This document shows positions 1 through 10,738 of a stretch of DNA of 64,000 bases, one piece after another. Under the pieces are notes generated by a model that saw only the letters and a program-made list of their open reading frames with translations, had not been told where the DNA came from and ran no database searches. Source of the stretch: Pseudomonas putida (GTDB taxonomy: Bacteria > Pseudomonadota > Gammaproteobacteria > Pseudomonadales > Pseudomonadaceae). The stretch is taken from assembly GCF_001941965.1 (NCBI RefSeq), contig NZ_MKZO01000025.1, positions 248,001-312,000 of the forward strand, written 5' to 3'. Within the stretch, counting starts at the first letter, position 1; each line of letters opens with the position of its first letter. The position numbers were made by a program, and so were the translations under genes.

Positions 1-1836
<1,836 letters not shown>

Positions 1837-1959
1837 GGTCCCGAGCCAGTTCCACATTCCATGCGCTGCGCAAGCATAGCCGATCAACCCCGGCTGCTGG
1901 CATGTACTGTCACACATTCAGTTCACTCGTTATTGACTGATCTGACCGAGGAATTCTTC

Positions 1960-2850
1960 GTGGACTCTCGTTTGAATGCGTTTCTCGATCGCGCCGAAAG
2001 TGTCCTGGCGCGTCTCGAACCCCTGTTGCCGATGTCTCGCCCGGAGATCGACTGGAGCACGTGCCTGGCTGCGCGCTGGCAGCGTGACGGGCGTAGCGGT
2101 TTTCTCCTGCCGCTGGACGTGAGCCTGGACATTCGCCTGTCCGACCTGATCGGGGTGGATCAGCAGCGTGACCAGTTGGGCCGCAATACCCGTCAGTTCC
2201 TCGATGGCATGCCGGCCAACCACGCGTTGCTGTGGGGTTCCCGGGGCACCGGCAAATCGTCGCTGGTGCGCGCCTTGCTTGCCGAGTACGCCGGCGCCGG
2301 CCTGCGCCTGATCGAGATCGAGCGCGATCACCTGGCCGACCTGCCGCGGGTGGTCGAGCAACTGCACAAGTTGCCGCAGCGCTTCGTGCTGTTCTGCGAT
2401 GACCTTTCCTTTGAAGCCGGGGAGGGCGATTACCGGGTACTGAAGAGCGTGCTCGACGGTTCCCTGGAGCAGGCGCCGGACAACGTGTTGTTGTACGCCA
2501 CCTCGAACCGCCGCCATCTGGTGCCGGAAAAGCAAAGCGACAACGAAAACTGGAAGATGGTCGACGGCGAGTTGCATCCCAACGAAGCCGTGGAGGACAA
2601 GATTGCCCTGTCCGACCGTTTCGGCTTGTGGCTGTCGTTCTACCCGTTCAGCCAGGAGCATTTCCTCGATGTCGTCGAGCACTGGATCAGCCAGTTGGCC
2701 AAGGGCCCGGGGCTGGCCTGGGCGCGCGACGAAGAACTGGACAAGGCCGCGATCCGCTGGGCAACCGGCCGCGACAACCGTAATGGCCGTTGTGCCTATC
2801 AGTTCGCCCGCTACTGGGTCGGACTCAAACTGCTGGAGCAACATAGATGA
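1960..2850 (+). CDS. DUF815 family AAA-type ATPase
   Basis: Predicted cytoplasmic P-loop ATPase of 296 aa in the DUF815 family; its physiological role is unknown. Walker A is GSRGTGKSS at residues 93-101 and Walker B is FVLFCDDLS at about 142-150. The reading frame stays open far upstream on this strand, but that part is antisense to the kinase gene. I start it at GTG 1960 because GAGGAA lies 6-7 bases upstream and homologous sequence begins there. Its stop overlaps the next start (ATGA), so it is translationally coupled to the GAF-type reductase. No operon partner reveals its substrate. Confidence 0.88.
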   Translation: MDSRLNAFLDRAESVLARLEPLLPMSRPEIDWSTCLAARWQRDGRSGFLLPLDVSLDIRLSDLIGVDQQRDQLGRNTRQFLDGMPANHALLWGSRGTGKSSLVRALLAEYAGAGLRLIEIERDHLADLPRVVEQLHKLPQRFVLFCDDLSFEAGEGDYRVLKSVLDGSLEQAPDNVLLYATSNRRHLVPEKQSDNENWKMVDGELHPNEAVEDKIALSDRFGLWLSFYPFSQEHFLDVVEHWISQLAKGPGLAWARDEELDKAAIRWATGRDNRNGRCAYQFARYWVGLKLLEQHR

Positions 2851-3335
2851 TCGATTTGAATGCGGCGGGCGCCGGCCTGGGTGGTTACGCGCTGCTGGCG
2901 GCGCAACTGGAGGCCCTGCTTTCCGGTGAGCGTGATTTCATTGCCAACGCCGCGCAGTTTTCTGCCTTCCTCTATAGCCAGGTCGAGGACTTGAACTGGG
3001 CAGGTTTCTATCTCAACCGCGATGGCGAGCTGGTCCTGGGTCCGTTCCAGGGCCAGGTGGCCTGCGTGCGCATCGCCTTCGGGCGTGGCGTGTGCGGCGC
3101 GGCGGCGGCGAGCCTGGAGACCCAGCGTGTCGAGGATGTGCATGCATTCCCCGGGCATATCGCCTGCGACAGCGCTTCCAACAGCGAGTTGGTGATTCCG
3201 CTGGTCAAGGAAGGCCGGTTGATTGGTGTACTGGATCTGGACAGCCCGAAGCTGGCGCGCTTCGCTGTGGCGGATCAGGTGGGGCTGGAGCGCCTGGTGG
3301 AGATTTTCCTGCAGGCGACTGACTGCAACTTCTAG
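2847..3335 (+). CDS. msrC: Free methionine-(R)-sulfoxide reductase (GAF domain)
   Basis: A single GAF domain of 162 aa that reduces free Met-R-sulfoxide, recycling oxidised methionine with thioredoxin. The diagnostic cysteines are at 73, 83 and 107. Their spacing (10 then 24) equals that of E. coli fRMsr (Cys84, Cys94, Cys118), which separates it from signalling GAF proteins. The motif ELVIPLV and the tail GVLDLDSP are typical. The start overlaps the DUF815 stop by four bases. Cytoplasmic; a repair enzyme by family knowledge. Confidence 0.9.
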   Translation: MIDLNAAGAGLGGYALLAAQLEALLSGERDFIANAAQFSAFLYSQVEDLNWAGFYLNRDGELVLGPFQGQVACVRIAFGRGVCGAAAASLETQRVEDVHAFPGHIACDSASNSELVIPLVKEGRLIGVLDLDSPKLARFAVADQVGLERLVEIFLQATDCNF

Positions 3336-3341
3336 CGGCAA

Positions 3342-3421
3342 GCCATAAGCTTCAAGCTGCAAGAAAAAGCCCGGTTACCGCGGACGGCTTTCTTGCAGCT
3401 TGAGGCTCGAAGCTTGTGGCT
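3342..3421. repeat. Palindromic repeat, AAGCTGCAAG family, copy 1
   Basis: Imperfect inverted repeat just after the msrC stop: arms built on GCTTCAAGCTGCAAGAAAA and TTTCTTGCAGCTTGAGGC around a short GC-rich centre. A relative lies at 38871-38960. It sits between convergent genes (msrC and the next minus-strand gene), so it may also act as a bidirectional transcript end. Confidence 0.7.
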
Positions 3422-3427
3422 GGTTGT

Positions 3428-4195
3428 TCAGTCGTAGATGACCTTCTTCTTCCAGTTCTCTTCCTCGTCCGACTTCAAGCCCTCGGTCAGGGCGTTGACG
3501 TCGTCGGCGCTGGGTTCGATGGTGTCCAGGACCATGGCGTTGGCCCGGTTCAGCATCTTCTCCATATATTCCAGCTGCTCGCGATACTGCGCGGGCTCCG
3601 GTTGCTTGCGCAGGTACTGCACGCCGCGCTCGAAGGCCAGGCGGGCATGCCCCGGCTGGTTCTGTTGCAGGGCCGCCTGGCCGAGGTTATTGAAGAACTC
3701 GATATGCAGCACCACGAGGATGTGGCGGATTTCCTTGACCCAGTACTTGGCTTCGTTGGTGGCCAGGAAACCTTCCTGGCAGGCACGCACCACCTGGCTG
3801 TGCAGCGCCTCCAGGAGGAAACGGATGTCCTTGGCCTTGGCTTCGGTCTGGATCGGCGAGGGCGGGTTGGTCACCGGCAGCGATTCGCCCTGGGCGATCA
3901 GGGTGTCCAGTTCGCCGATGCGTGCGCGGATGGCATCGTTGCTCTTGTCCAGGGCCAACTGGCGCTGGTTGAGGTTGAGTTCGAGGCGGGTCAGCAGCAG
4001 CTTGAGGGCCGGGTTCATCAACTGGCCGGGGAAGGTTTCGGTGATCTCGCCCACGCGACGCAGGCGGTCGGCCAGCTCGACCTTCAGGCGCGCGCGCTCC
4101 AGCTTGTTGTTCTCGACCACATTGTTCAGGTAGCCGATCACGATCAGCAAGGCGATACCCGCCACTATAAGCAGGGTAATCATTAGTGGTGTCAC
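3428..4195 (-). CDS. Conserved hypothetical protein, single N-terminal membrane anchor
   Basis: 255 aa with no function I recognise. Residues about 4-22 form one hydrophobic helix, followed by a long polar, mainly helical region rich in Leu, Arg and Glu that could be coiled coil (about 28-115) and a helical C-terminal half with weak TPR-like character (QAALQQNQPGHARLAFERGV). It is probably an inner-membrane protein with a cytoplasmic domain. The GTG start at 4195 has an ACGAGG box 8 bases upstream; ATG 4183 (four codons in) is an equally possible start. It stands alone, convergent with msrC. Confidence 0.75.
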   Translation of the reverse strand: MTPLMITLLIVAGIALLIVIGYLNNVVENNKLERARLKVELADRLRRVGEITETFPGQLMNPALKLLLTRLELNLNQRQLALDKSNDAIRARIGELDTLIAQGESLPVTNPPSPIQTEAKAKDIRFLLEALHSQVVRACQEGFLATNEAKYWVKEIRHILVVLHIEFFNNLGQAALQQNQPGHARLAFERGVQYLRKQPEPAQYREQLEYMEKMLNRANAMVLDTIEPSADDVNALTEGLKSDEEENWKKKVIYD

Positions 4196-4435
4196 CGTTC
4201 ACGCCTCGTCAGTCAGGTATACCGATTGAGTGTAGTGGCTTCCCATTTGCCCGGATAGAGCAGTTTGGCAGAAGCCGGCAGGGGATTGATGGCAATTTGC
4301 CGTGAGTCACAGTTGGACAACAGGATCTCCGCTTTTTCTGTGTCGGCATGGCTGCTGGAAACAAGAGGGCGGGGGCTGCCCGGAAGTCTGAAAACGCTTC
4401 GAAGTCATTGATTTAAATAAATTTCTATTTGGGGG

Positions 4436-4464
4436 TTGACGACCTCTCAAAGCATCCCTAGAAT
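4436..4464 (+). promoter_or_regulatory. Sigma70 promoter of the tRNA-Glu/Gly array
   Basis: TTGACG at 4436-4441, a 17-base spacer, and TAGAAT at 4459-4464, followed by a GC-rich discriminator (GCGCGCC) as in stringently controlled stable-RNA promoters. An AT-rich stretch at about 4408-4430 looks like an UP element. Predicted start is about 4471. The remainder of the gap 4196-4435 shows nothing I can name. Confidence 0.8.
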
Positions 4465-4526
4465 GCGCGCCACTTGCAGCGTAAAGCACACAGCGAAACG
4501 CGGCAGGGAGTGAAAAGTTGTAGCGT

Positions 4527-4602
4527 GTCCCCTTCGTCTAGTGGCCTAGGACACCGCCCTTTCACGGCGGTAACAGGGGTTCGAGTCCCCTAGGGGACGC
4601 CA
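4527..4602 (+). tRNA. tRNA-Glu (UUC), copy 1
   Basis: 76 bases with acceptor GTCCCCT/AGGGGAC, anticodon stem CCGCC/GGCGG, loop CTTTCAC (anticodon TTC), T-loop GGTTCGAGTCC and encoded CCA. First of four tRNA-Glu genes in the window that look identical. Confidence 0.97.
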
Positions 4603-4604
4603 AT

Positions 4605-4680
<76 letters not shown>

Positions 4681-4784
4681 GTTTACAAAGGCTTCGCTTA
4701 ACGGCGGGGCTTGTAAAAATCCAGTATCGAGGCCCATGCTTCTGATGCTGGTCACTGAAATGAACGAAAGTCGTTTCAGGAAGA

Positions 4785-4860
4785 GTCCCCTTCGTCTAGT
4801 GGCCTAGGACACCGCCCTTTCACGGCGGTAACAGGGGTTCGAGTCCCCTAGGGGACGCCA
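4785..4860 (+). tRNA. tRNA-Glu (UUC), copy 2
   Basis: Same sequence as the copy at 4527 with encoded CCA; part of the duplicated Glu-Gly unit, repeat period about 260 bp. Confidence 0.97.
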
Positions 4861-4864
4861 ATAT

Positions 4865-4940
<76 letters not shown>

Positions 4941-4978
4941 AATATGGCGCTACTGGATCTTCGGGTCGGGTAGCCAAG

Positions 4979-5004
4979 AAAAAAGGACCTTCGGGTCCTT
5001 TTTT
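4979..5004 (+). terminator. Rho-independent terminator of the tRNA array
   Basis: Stem GGACC (4985-4989) / GGTCC (4994-4998) with a TTCG tetraloop, flanked by an A-run and a six-T run. Confidence 0.92.
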
Positions 5005-5038
5005 CGTTTCTGCTGAAAAACACAATTCATAAATGCGG

Positions 5039-5128
5039 CGCGGACCCTGTGGGAGCTGGCTTGCCAGCGATTACGGTAGTGAATTCACCATCGCTATCGC
5101 TGGCAAGCCAGCTCCCACAGGGTCCGCG
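5039..5128. repeat. Paired REP element, subclass with TGAATTCA spacer, copy 1
   Basis: Two inverted REP arms (CCTGTGGGAGCTGGCTTGCC and its complement) with outer extension CGCGGACC/GGTCCGCG and an inner spacer GGTAGTGAATTCACCATCG that is itself palindromic. It lies between the tRNA terminator and the 3' end of the minus-strand gene at 5149. Confidence 0.92.
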
Positions 5129-5148
5129 TCGTGCTTTTGCTCAGTTGC

Positions 5149-5559
5149 TTAGTGCTTGCTGTCCTGCTCGGACATGCTCAGCAACTGCTTCTCCTGGTTC
5201 CAGTCGAACGGCTCGTCGTTCTGCTCGGCGGCGTAACGGCGCTCTTCCAGTTCCTGATACAGGTCCAGCTCTTCATCCGGCATGAAGTGCAGGCAGTCAC
5301 CGCCGAAGAACCACAACAGGTCCCGCGGGACCAGGTGGGCGATCTGTGGATAACGCTGAATGACCTGGCACATCAGGTCCTGGCCCAGGTACTGGCTTTC
5401 CAGTGGATCCTGCGGCAGTTGTTCCAGCAGTTCGTCGAAGCGCTCGAGAAACAGTCCGTGGCTTTCTTCCGGGACCTGCTCGGCTTCGCCCAGGGCGGCG
5501 AGGATGCTGCGCAGGTGGTTGAGCAGGACGAGGTGGTAGTCCAGGTGTGCATTGGCCAT
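5149..5559 (-). CDS. Conserved acidic hypothetical protein
   Basis: 136 aa, strongly acidic, probably all-helical and cytoplasmic, no signal peptide or membrane segment. It has a central GGDCLHFMPDEE motif and an LVPRDLLWFFGGD segment that are probably its conserved core. Orthologues sit beside fadE in other Pseudomonas as I recall (PA2814-PA2816 region). I do not know the function. It lies 76 bp downstream of fadE on the same strand, so they could share a transcript. The short gap carries no clear terminator. Confidence 0.82.
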   Translation of the reverse strand: MANAHLDYHLVLLNHLRSILAALGEAEQVPEESHGLFLERFDELLEQLPQDPLESQYLGQDLMCQVIQRYPQIAHLVPRDLLWFFGGDCLHFMPDEELDLYQELEERRYAAEQNDEPFDWNQEKQLLSMSEQDSKH

Positions 5560-5635
5560 GCTGGCGATCCTCTAAAGCAAAAACGGGCGCGGGAGTATAC
5601 GGCTCCCCGCGCCCGATGTCCCGGTCGGATGACGA

Positions 5636-8083
5636 TCAGCGCACCTTGCCGGCGCTCGGCAGCAACTCCTCCTTGGTGAAGGCATCGACATCGATGACCT
5701 TGCGCCGCGCCGCTTCGGCCGCACGTAGTTTCTCCGCCTGCGCTGTGTCCAGAGCGCCACTGCGCACCGCCGCGTCGATCAGCGATTCGCCGGCATTCAC
5801 CGTGAATTCGCCTTTCTTCAAGGCATGGCGCAGGTTCTTGTGGGCCTCGGCGCTGTCAGTCAGCAACGCGCTGGCGTGTTGCAGTGCCCCGACCGGGTCC
5901 TGTGGATCGGTCGGGCGATAGCACCCGGCGAGCAAGGCCTCCAGTGCCGGATCGCCAGCGCCGCGACCGATCAAGGCGGCAATCTCCGCGTCCAGCTCGT
6001 CGCTCGGCCCGGTGTGCCGGCGCCCGAACGGGAACACGATCACCCGCAGCGCACAGCCGAGCAGGCGACTGGGGAAGTTGTCGAGCAGACGGTCCAGCGC
6101 CTGTTCCGCCTGGCCGAGGCTTTCCTCCATGGCCCAGCGCAGCAGTGGTTGCAGGTGCGAGGGCGAGTTGAGGTCGTGATAGCGCTTGAGTGCTGCCGAA
6201 CCCAGGTACAGGTAGCTGAGCACATCGCCCAGTCGCGCCGACAGGCGTTCGCGGCGCTTGAGCTCACCGCCCAGCAGCATCATGCACAGGTCGGCAAGCA
6301 GGGCGAAGGCCGCAGCCTGGCGGTTCAGCGCACGGAAATAACCCTGGCTCAGCGGATCACCCGGGACTTTCTCGAAATGCCCGAGGCCCAGGCCAAGCAC
6401 CAGCGTACTGGCCGCGTTCCCTACGGCGAAACCGACGTGCTGCAACAGCAACTGGTCGAACTCCCGCAGCGCCTGGTCACGGTCCTCGCGTCCGGCCAGG
6501 GCCATTTCCTTGAGCACGAATGGATGGCAGCGGATCGCGCCCTGACCGAAGATCATCAGGTTGCGCGAAAGGATATTGGCGCCTTCCACGGTGATGAAGA
6601 TCGGCGCCCCCTGCCAACTGCGCCCCAGGTAGTTGTTCGGGCCCATGATGATGCCCTTGCCGCCGTGGATATCCATGGCGTGCTGGATGCATTCGCGGCC
6701 GCGTTCGGTGAGGTGGTACTTGAGGATCGCCGACAGCACCGAGGGTTTCTCGCCCAGGTCCACGGCCTTGGCGGTGAGCAGGCGGGCGCTGTCCATCAGC
6801 CAGGCGTTGCCGCCGATGCGTGCCAGGGACTCCTGGATGCCTTCGAACGCCGCCAGCGGCACGTTGAACTGCTCGCGGATCTGCGCGTACTGGCCGCTGA
6901 CCAGGCTGGTGAACTTGGCCGCCCCGGTGCCCACTGCCGGCAGGGAGATCGAGCGACCCACCGACAGGCAGTTCATCAGCATCATCCAGCCCTTGCCAAG
7001 CATCTCCTGGCCGCCGATCAGGTAGTCCAGGGGGATGAACACGTCCTTGCCTTCGTTGGGGCCGTTCATGAAGGCCGCGCCCAGGGGCAGGTGGCGCTTG
7101 CCGATCTCGACGCCGGGTGTATCGGTGGGGATCAGCGCCAGGCTGATGCCCAGTTCTTCCTGGTCACCGAGCAGATGTTCCGGGTCATGGGCCTTGAAGG
7201 CCAGGCCTAGCAGGGTGGCGACCGGTCCCAGGGTGATATAGCGCTTTTCCCAGTTCAGGCGCAGGCCGATGACTTCCTCGCCTTTCCACTGGCCCTTGCA
7301 GATGATCCCGGTGTCCGGCATAGCACCGGCATCGGAGCCGGCCAGCGGTCCGGTCAGGGCGAAACAGGGGATCTCATCGCCGCGGGCCAGGCGCGGCAGG
7401 TAATGGTTGCGTTGTTCGTCGGTGCCGTAGTGCAGCAGCAGTTCGGCCGGGCCGAGGGAGTTGGGGACCATCACGGTGGACGCCAGGTCGCCGCTGCGGG
7501 TGGCCAGCTTCATTGCCACCTGGGAGTGGGCGTAGGCGGAGAAACCCTTGCCGCCATATTCCTTGGGAATGATCAGGGCGAAGAAGCCGTGGGTCTTGAT
7601 GTGTTCCCAGGCTTGCGGTGGCAGGTCCATGTCCTGGCCGATCTGCCAGTCGCTGACCATGGCGCAGAGTTCTTCGGTCGGGCCGTCGATGAAGGCCTGT
7701 TCTTCCGCAGTCAGTTCGGATTTCGAGTAGCCCAGCAGGGTGTCCCAGTTCGGCCGGCCGCTGAACAGTTCGCCATCCCACCACACCGTGCCGGCATCGA
7801 TGGCCTCGCGCTCGGTCACCGACATCGGCGGCAGGGTGCGCTGGAACCAGGCGAACAGCGGTGCGCTGAAGAACTTGCGGCGCAGGTCCGGGAGCAGAAG
7901 GGGCAGGGCGATGGCCGCGACCACCAGCAGCAGCAGGAAGGTCAGCCAGCCCGGCGCCCGGGAGAAGATACCCATGGCAATCACGTACACCGCCACCACG
8001 GCCAGGGCAGGCAGGGCCGGTGTCCGCCGATGGGCGAGCCAGGCGGCCCCGAGTACGAGCACAAGCAACCACAACAGCAACAT
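5636..8083 (-). CDS. fadE: Acyl-CoA dehydrogenase FadE (membrane-associated)
   Basis: 815 aa, essentially the E. coli FadE length (814). It catalyses the first, FAD-dependent dehydrogenation of fatty acyl-CoA in beta-oxidation. Residues 1-65 hold two or three hydrophobic segments that anchor it to the inner membrane. The ACAD core follows (IPKEYGGKGFSAYAHS, ALTGPLAGSDAG, DIHGGKGIIMGP, EGANILSRNLMIFGQG). The last ~280 residues are the FadE-specific C-terminal region. Start ATG 8083 has AGGAGG 7 bases upstream; the frame is open further upstream but lacks homology there. Family knowledge and domain order make this secure. Confidence 0.95.
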   Translation of the reverse strand: MLLLWLLVLVLGAAWLAHRRTPALPALAVVAVYVIAMGIFSRAPGWLTFLLLLVVAAIALPLLLPDLRRKFFSAPLFAWFQRTLPPMSVTEREAIDAGTVWWDGELFSGRPNWDTLLGYSKSELTAEEQAFIDGPTEELCAMVSDWQIGQDMDLPPQAWEHIKTHGFFALIIPKEYGGKGFSAYAHSQVAMKLATRSGDLASTVMVPNSLGPAELLLHYGTDEQRNHYLPRLARGDEIPCFALTGPLAGSDAGAMPDTGIICKGQWKGEEVIGLRLNWEKRYITLGPVATLLGLAFKAHDPEHLLGDQEELGISLALIPTDTPGVEIGKRHLPLGAAFMNGPNEGKDVFIPLDYLIGGQEMLGKGWMMLMNCLSVGRSISLPAVGTGAAKFTSLVSGQYAQIREQFNVPLAAFEGIQESLARIGGNAWLMDSARLLTAKAVDLGEKPSVLSAILKYHLTERGRECIQHAMDIHGGKGIIMGPNNYLGRSWQGAPIFITVEGANILSRNLMIFGQGAIRCHPFVLKEMALAGREDRDQALREFDQLLLQHVGFAVGNAASTLVLGLGLGHFEKVPGDPLSQGYFRALNRQAAAFALLADLCMMLLGGELKRRERLSARLGDVLSYLYLGSAALKRYHDLNSPSHLQPLLRWAMEESLGQAEQALDRLLDNFPSRLLGCALRVIVFPFGRRHTGPSDELDAEIAALIGRGAGDPALEALLAGCYRPTDPQDPVGALQHASALLTDSAEAHKNLRHALKKGEFTVNAGESLIDAAVRSGALDTAQAEKLRAAEAARRKVIDVDAFTKEELLPSAGKVR

Positions 8084-8260
8084 AGTCTTTCCTCCTGGAA
8101 ACCTTTCACGTGTCAGGACATCCGTCAGAGCGTAGTTGCTCTGGGCGTAACGGCCTCGTCTGAACAGTGACAGGAGCTTTCCGGAGGAGTTCGGCGGCGA
8201 TTGCCTGGGCGCCGTGCTGGGGTAGACTGGGCCTCCCTTGCAGGTAACAGGATGTAAAAA

Positions 8261-8884
8261 ATGCTCAAGATCTGGGGTCGGAAAAATTCCAGCAACGTAC
8301 GCAAAGTGCTGTGGTGCGCGGAAGAGCTGGGGCTGAATTACCAGGCGGTGGATGCCGGCGGTGCCTTTGGCGTGGTCAACGAGCCACATTACCGGGCGCT
8401 CAATCCCAATGGCGTGGTGCCGACCATCGAGGATGACGACCTGGTGCTCTGGGAGTCCAACACCATCGTGCGCTACCTGGGCGCCAAGCACGCCCCGGGC
8501 ACGCCGTGGTACCCGGAGGATCCGGTGGTGCGGGCCAAGGCGGAGAAATGGATGGACTGGACCACCTCGTCCCTGGCCACGCCGTTCCGCCCGCTGTTCT
8601 GGGGCATCCTGCGCACGCCGGCGGAGCAGCAGGACTGGGTGGCGATCAACGCCGCGCACAAGTCCTGCGCCAACCTGCTGTCGATCGCCGATGAGGCCCT
8701 GGCCTCGCAGCCGTACCTTTCCGGCGCGGAAGTCGGCATGGGTGATATTCCCCTGGGCTGCTTCGTCTACGCCTGGTTCGAGATGCCTATCGAGCGTCCC
8801 GAGATGCGCCACCTGCGCGCCTGGTACGAGCGCCTGCGCGAGCGTCCGGCCTATCAGGCCGCGGTGATGACCGCGCTGACCTGA
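8261..8884 (+). CDS. Glutathione S-transferase family protein
   Basis: 207 aa cytosolic GST: an N-terminal thioredoxin-like domain (residues 1-80, with RKNSSNVRKVLWCAEELG and the glutathione gamma-Glu site VLWESNTIVRYL) and a helical C-terminal domain with the MGDIPLG N-capping box. Ser/Asn near residue 9-11 would be the catalytic position. The substrate cannot be read from sequence. Divergent from fadE, 177 bp between starts; an AGGATG box precedes the start. Corresponds to PA2813 in my recollection of the PAO1 order. Confidence 0.9.
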   Translation: MLKIWGRKNSSNVRKVLWCAEELGLNYQAVDAGGAFGVVNEPHYRALNPNGVVPTIEDDDLVLWESNTIVRYLGAKHAPGTPWYPEDPVVRAKAEKWMDWTTSSLATPFRPLFWGILRTPAEQQDWVAINAAHKSCANLLSIADEALASQPYLSGAEVGMGDIPLGCFVYAWFEMPIERPEMRHLRAWYERLRERPAYQAAVMTALT

Positions 8885-9029
8885 TCGCTTCGCCCGGTTC
8901 GATAGTTAATATCGATAGTGTTGACTGTACTTGTGTGGCCAAGGCCAGCACCATGGCCACATTACTCGTGACCGGTACGTCCGGCACCGCCTGATTTTCC
9001 GAACAATTCCAACGGTACACAGACCCGCT

Positions 9030-9962
9030 ATGAGTTCAGCCCTGTCCATCCGGCAGCTAACCAAGACCTACGGCAACGGTTTCCAGGCCCTCAAGGGCAT
9101 CGACCTGGATGTCGCCGAAGGTGACTTCTTCGCTTTGCTCGGCCCCAATGGCGCCGGCAAATCCACCACCATCGGCATTCTTTCGACCCTGGTGAACAAG
9201 ACCAGCGGCAGCGTCAGCGTCTTCGGCCATGACCTCGATCGCCAGCCCGCCGCGCTCAAGCGCAGCATTGGCGTGGTGCCGCAGGAGTTCAACTTCAACC
9301 AGTTCGAAAAGACCTTCGATATCGTCGTGACCCAGGCGGGTTACTACGGCATCCCGGCGAAGCTCGCCAGGGAGCGCGCCGAGCAGTACCTGACCCAGTT
9401 GGGCCTGTGGGACAAGCGCGACGTGCCGTCCCGCTCGCTGTCCGGCGGCATGAAGCGCCGCCTGATGATCGCCCGTGCGCTGATCCACGAACCGCGCCTG
9501 CTGATCCTCGACGAGCCCACCGCCGGCGTGGATATCGAGCTGCGCCGGTCGATGTGGAGCTTCCTCACCGAGCTGAACCAGAAGGGCATCACCATCATCC
9601 TCACGACGCACTACCTCGAGGAGGCCGAGCAGCTGTGCCGCAATATCGGCATCATCGACCACGGCACCATCGTCGAGAACACCAGCATGCGTCAGTTGCT
9701 GGGCAAGCTGCATGTCGAGACCTTCGTCCTCGACCTCAGGCATGACCTGGCCCAGGCACCGCAACTGCTTGGCTACCCGTGCCGCCTGATCGATGCCCAT
9801 ACCCTGGAAGTCCAGGTGGACAAGGATGTGGGCATCACCGCGCTGTTCGGCCAGTTGGCCCTGCAGAACATCGAGGTGACCAGCCTGCGCAACAAGACCA
9901 ACCGTCTCGAGGAGCTGTTCGTGTCCCTGGTTGAAAAGAATCTGTCCAAGGTGGCGATATGA
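9030..9962 (+). CDS. ABC-2 type exporter, ATP-binding subunit (YadG-like)
   Basis: 310 aa ATPase of a two-gene ABC-2 exporter. Walker A is GPNGAGKST (38-46), the signature LSGGM about 137-141, Walker B LLILDEPTAG (157-166) and the H-loop TTHYLEEAEQL. The ~100-residue C-terminal extension is common in the DrrA/YadG group. The frame is open upstream, but homology begins at ATG 9030 (MSSALSIRQLTKTYG). The stop overlaps the permease start by four bases. The transported substrate is unknown. Confidence 0.93.
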   Translation: MSSALSIRQLTKTYGNGFQALKGIDLDVAEGDFFALLGPNGAGKSTTIGILSTLVNKTSGSVSVFGHDLDRQPAALKRSIGVVPQEFNFNQFEKTFDIVVTQAGYYGIPAKLARERAEQYLTQLGLWDKRDVPSRSLSGGMKRRLMIARALIHEPRLLILDEPTAGVDIELRRSMWSFLTELNQKGITIILTTHYLEEAEQLCRNIGIIDHGTIVENTSMRQLLGKLHVETFVLDLRHDLAQAPQLLGYPCRLIDAHTLEVQVDKDVGITALFGQLALQNIEVTSLRNKTNRLEELFVSLVEKNLSKVAI

Positions 9963-10738
9963 GCTCGGAACTGCGCGCCAACCTGGTCGCCCTCAACACC
10001 ATCGTCTATCGCGAAGTACGCCGTTTCACGCGGATCTGGCCGCAGACCCTGCTGCCCCCGGCGATCACCATGGTCCTGTACTTCGTCATCTTCGGTAACC
10101 TGATAGGCCGGCAGATCGGCGACATGGGTGGCTTCAGCTACATGGAGTACATCGTGCCGGGGCTGATCATGATGTCGGTGATCACCAACTCCTACGGCAA
10201 CGTGGTCTCGAGCTTCTTCGGCAGCAAGTTCCAGCGCTCGATCGAGGAGCTGATGGTCTCGCCGGTGTCGCCGCACATCATCCTCATCGGCTACACCCTG
10301 GGCGGTGTACTGCGCGGCCTGGCGGTGGGCGTGATCGTGACCATGCTGTCGCTGTTCTTCACCCATCTGCAGGTGCACCACCTGGGGATTACCGTGCTGG
10401 TGGTGGTGCTGACCGCCACCATCTTCTCCCTGCTGGGCTTCATCAACGCGGTGTTCGCGCGCAACTTCGACGATATCTCGATCATCCCGACCTTCGTCCT
10501 GACGCCGCTGACCTACCTGGGCGGGGTGTTCTACTCGATCAACCTGTTGCCGCCGTTCTGGCAGACCGTGTCGTTGGCCAACCCGGTGCTGCACATGGTC
10601 AACTCGTTCCGCTACGGCATCCTCGGCGTGTCCGACATCAGGATCGGCGTGGCCATTACCTTCATGCTGGTAGCGACCGCCGTGCTGTATTTCGGCTGCG
10701 TGCGCCTACTGATCAGCGGGCGCGGAATGCGCAGCTGA
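9959..10738 (+). CDS. ABC-2 type exporter, permease subunit (YadH-like)
   Basis: 259 aa inner-membrane permease with about six hydrophobic segments and the ABC-2 hallmark near the fourth segment (PLTYLGGVFYSINLLPPFW). Partner of the upstream ATPase (ATGA overlap). Its last 33 bases overlap, tail to tail, the 3' end of the minus-strand DUF2062 gene. Confidence 0.93.
   Translation: MSSELRANLVALNTIVYREVRRFTRIWPQTLLPPAITMVLYFVIFGNLIGRQIGDMGGFSYMEYIVPGLIMMSVITNSYGNVVSSFFGSKFQRSIEELMVSPVSPHIILIGYTLGGVLRGLAVGVIVTMLSLFFTHLQVHHLGITVLVVVLTATIFSLLGFINAVFARNFDDISIIPTFVLTPLTYLGGVFYSINLLPPFWQTVSLANPVLHMVNSFRYGILGVSDIRIGVAITFMLVATAVLYFGCVRLLISGRGMRS

Noticed and set aside
8953..8994. 13-residue micro-ORF (MATLLVTGTSGTA) before the ABC ATPase gene
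   Set aside because: No good ribosome-binding site, no regulatory codon run, and no terminator/antiterminator after it; probably chance.
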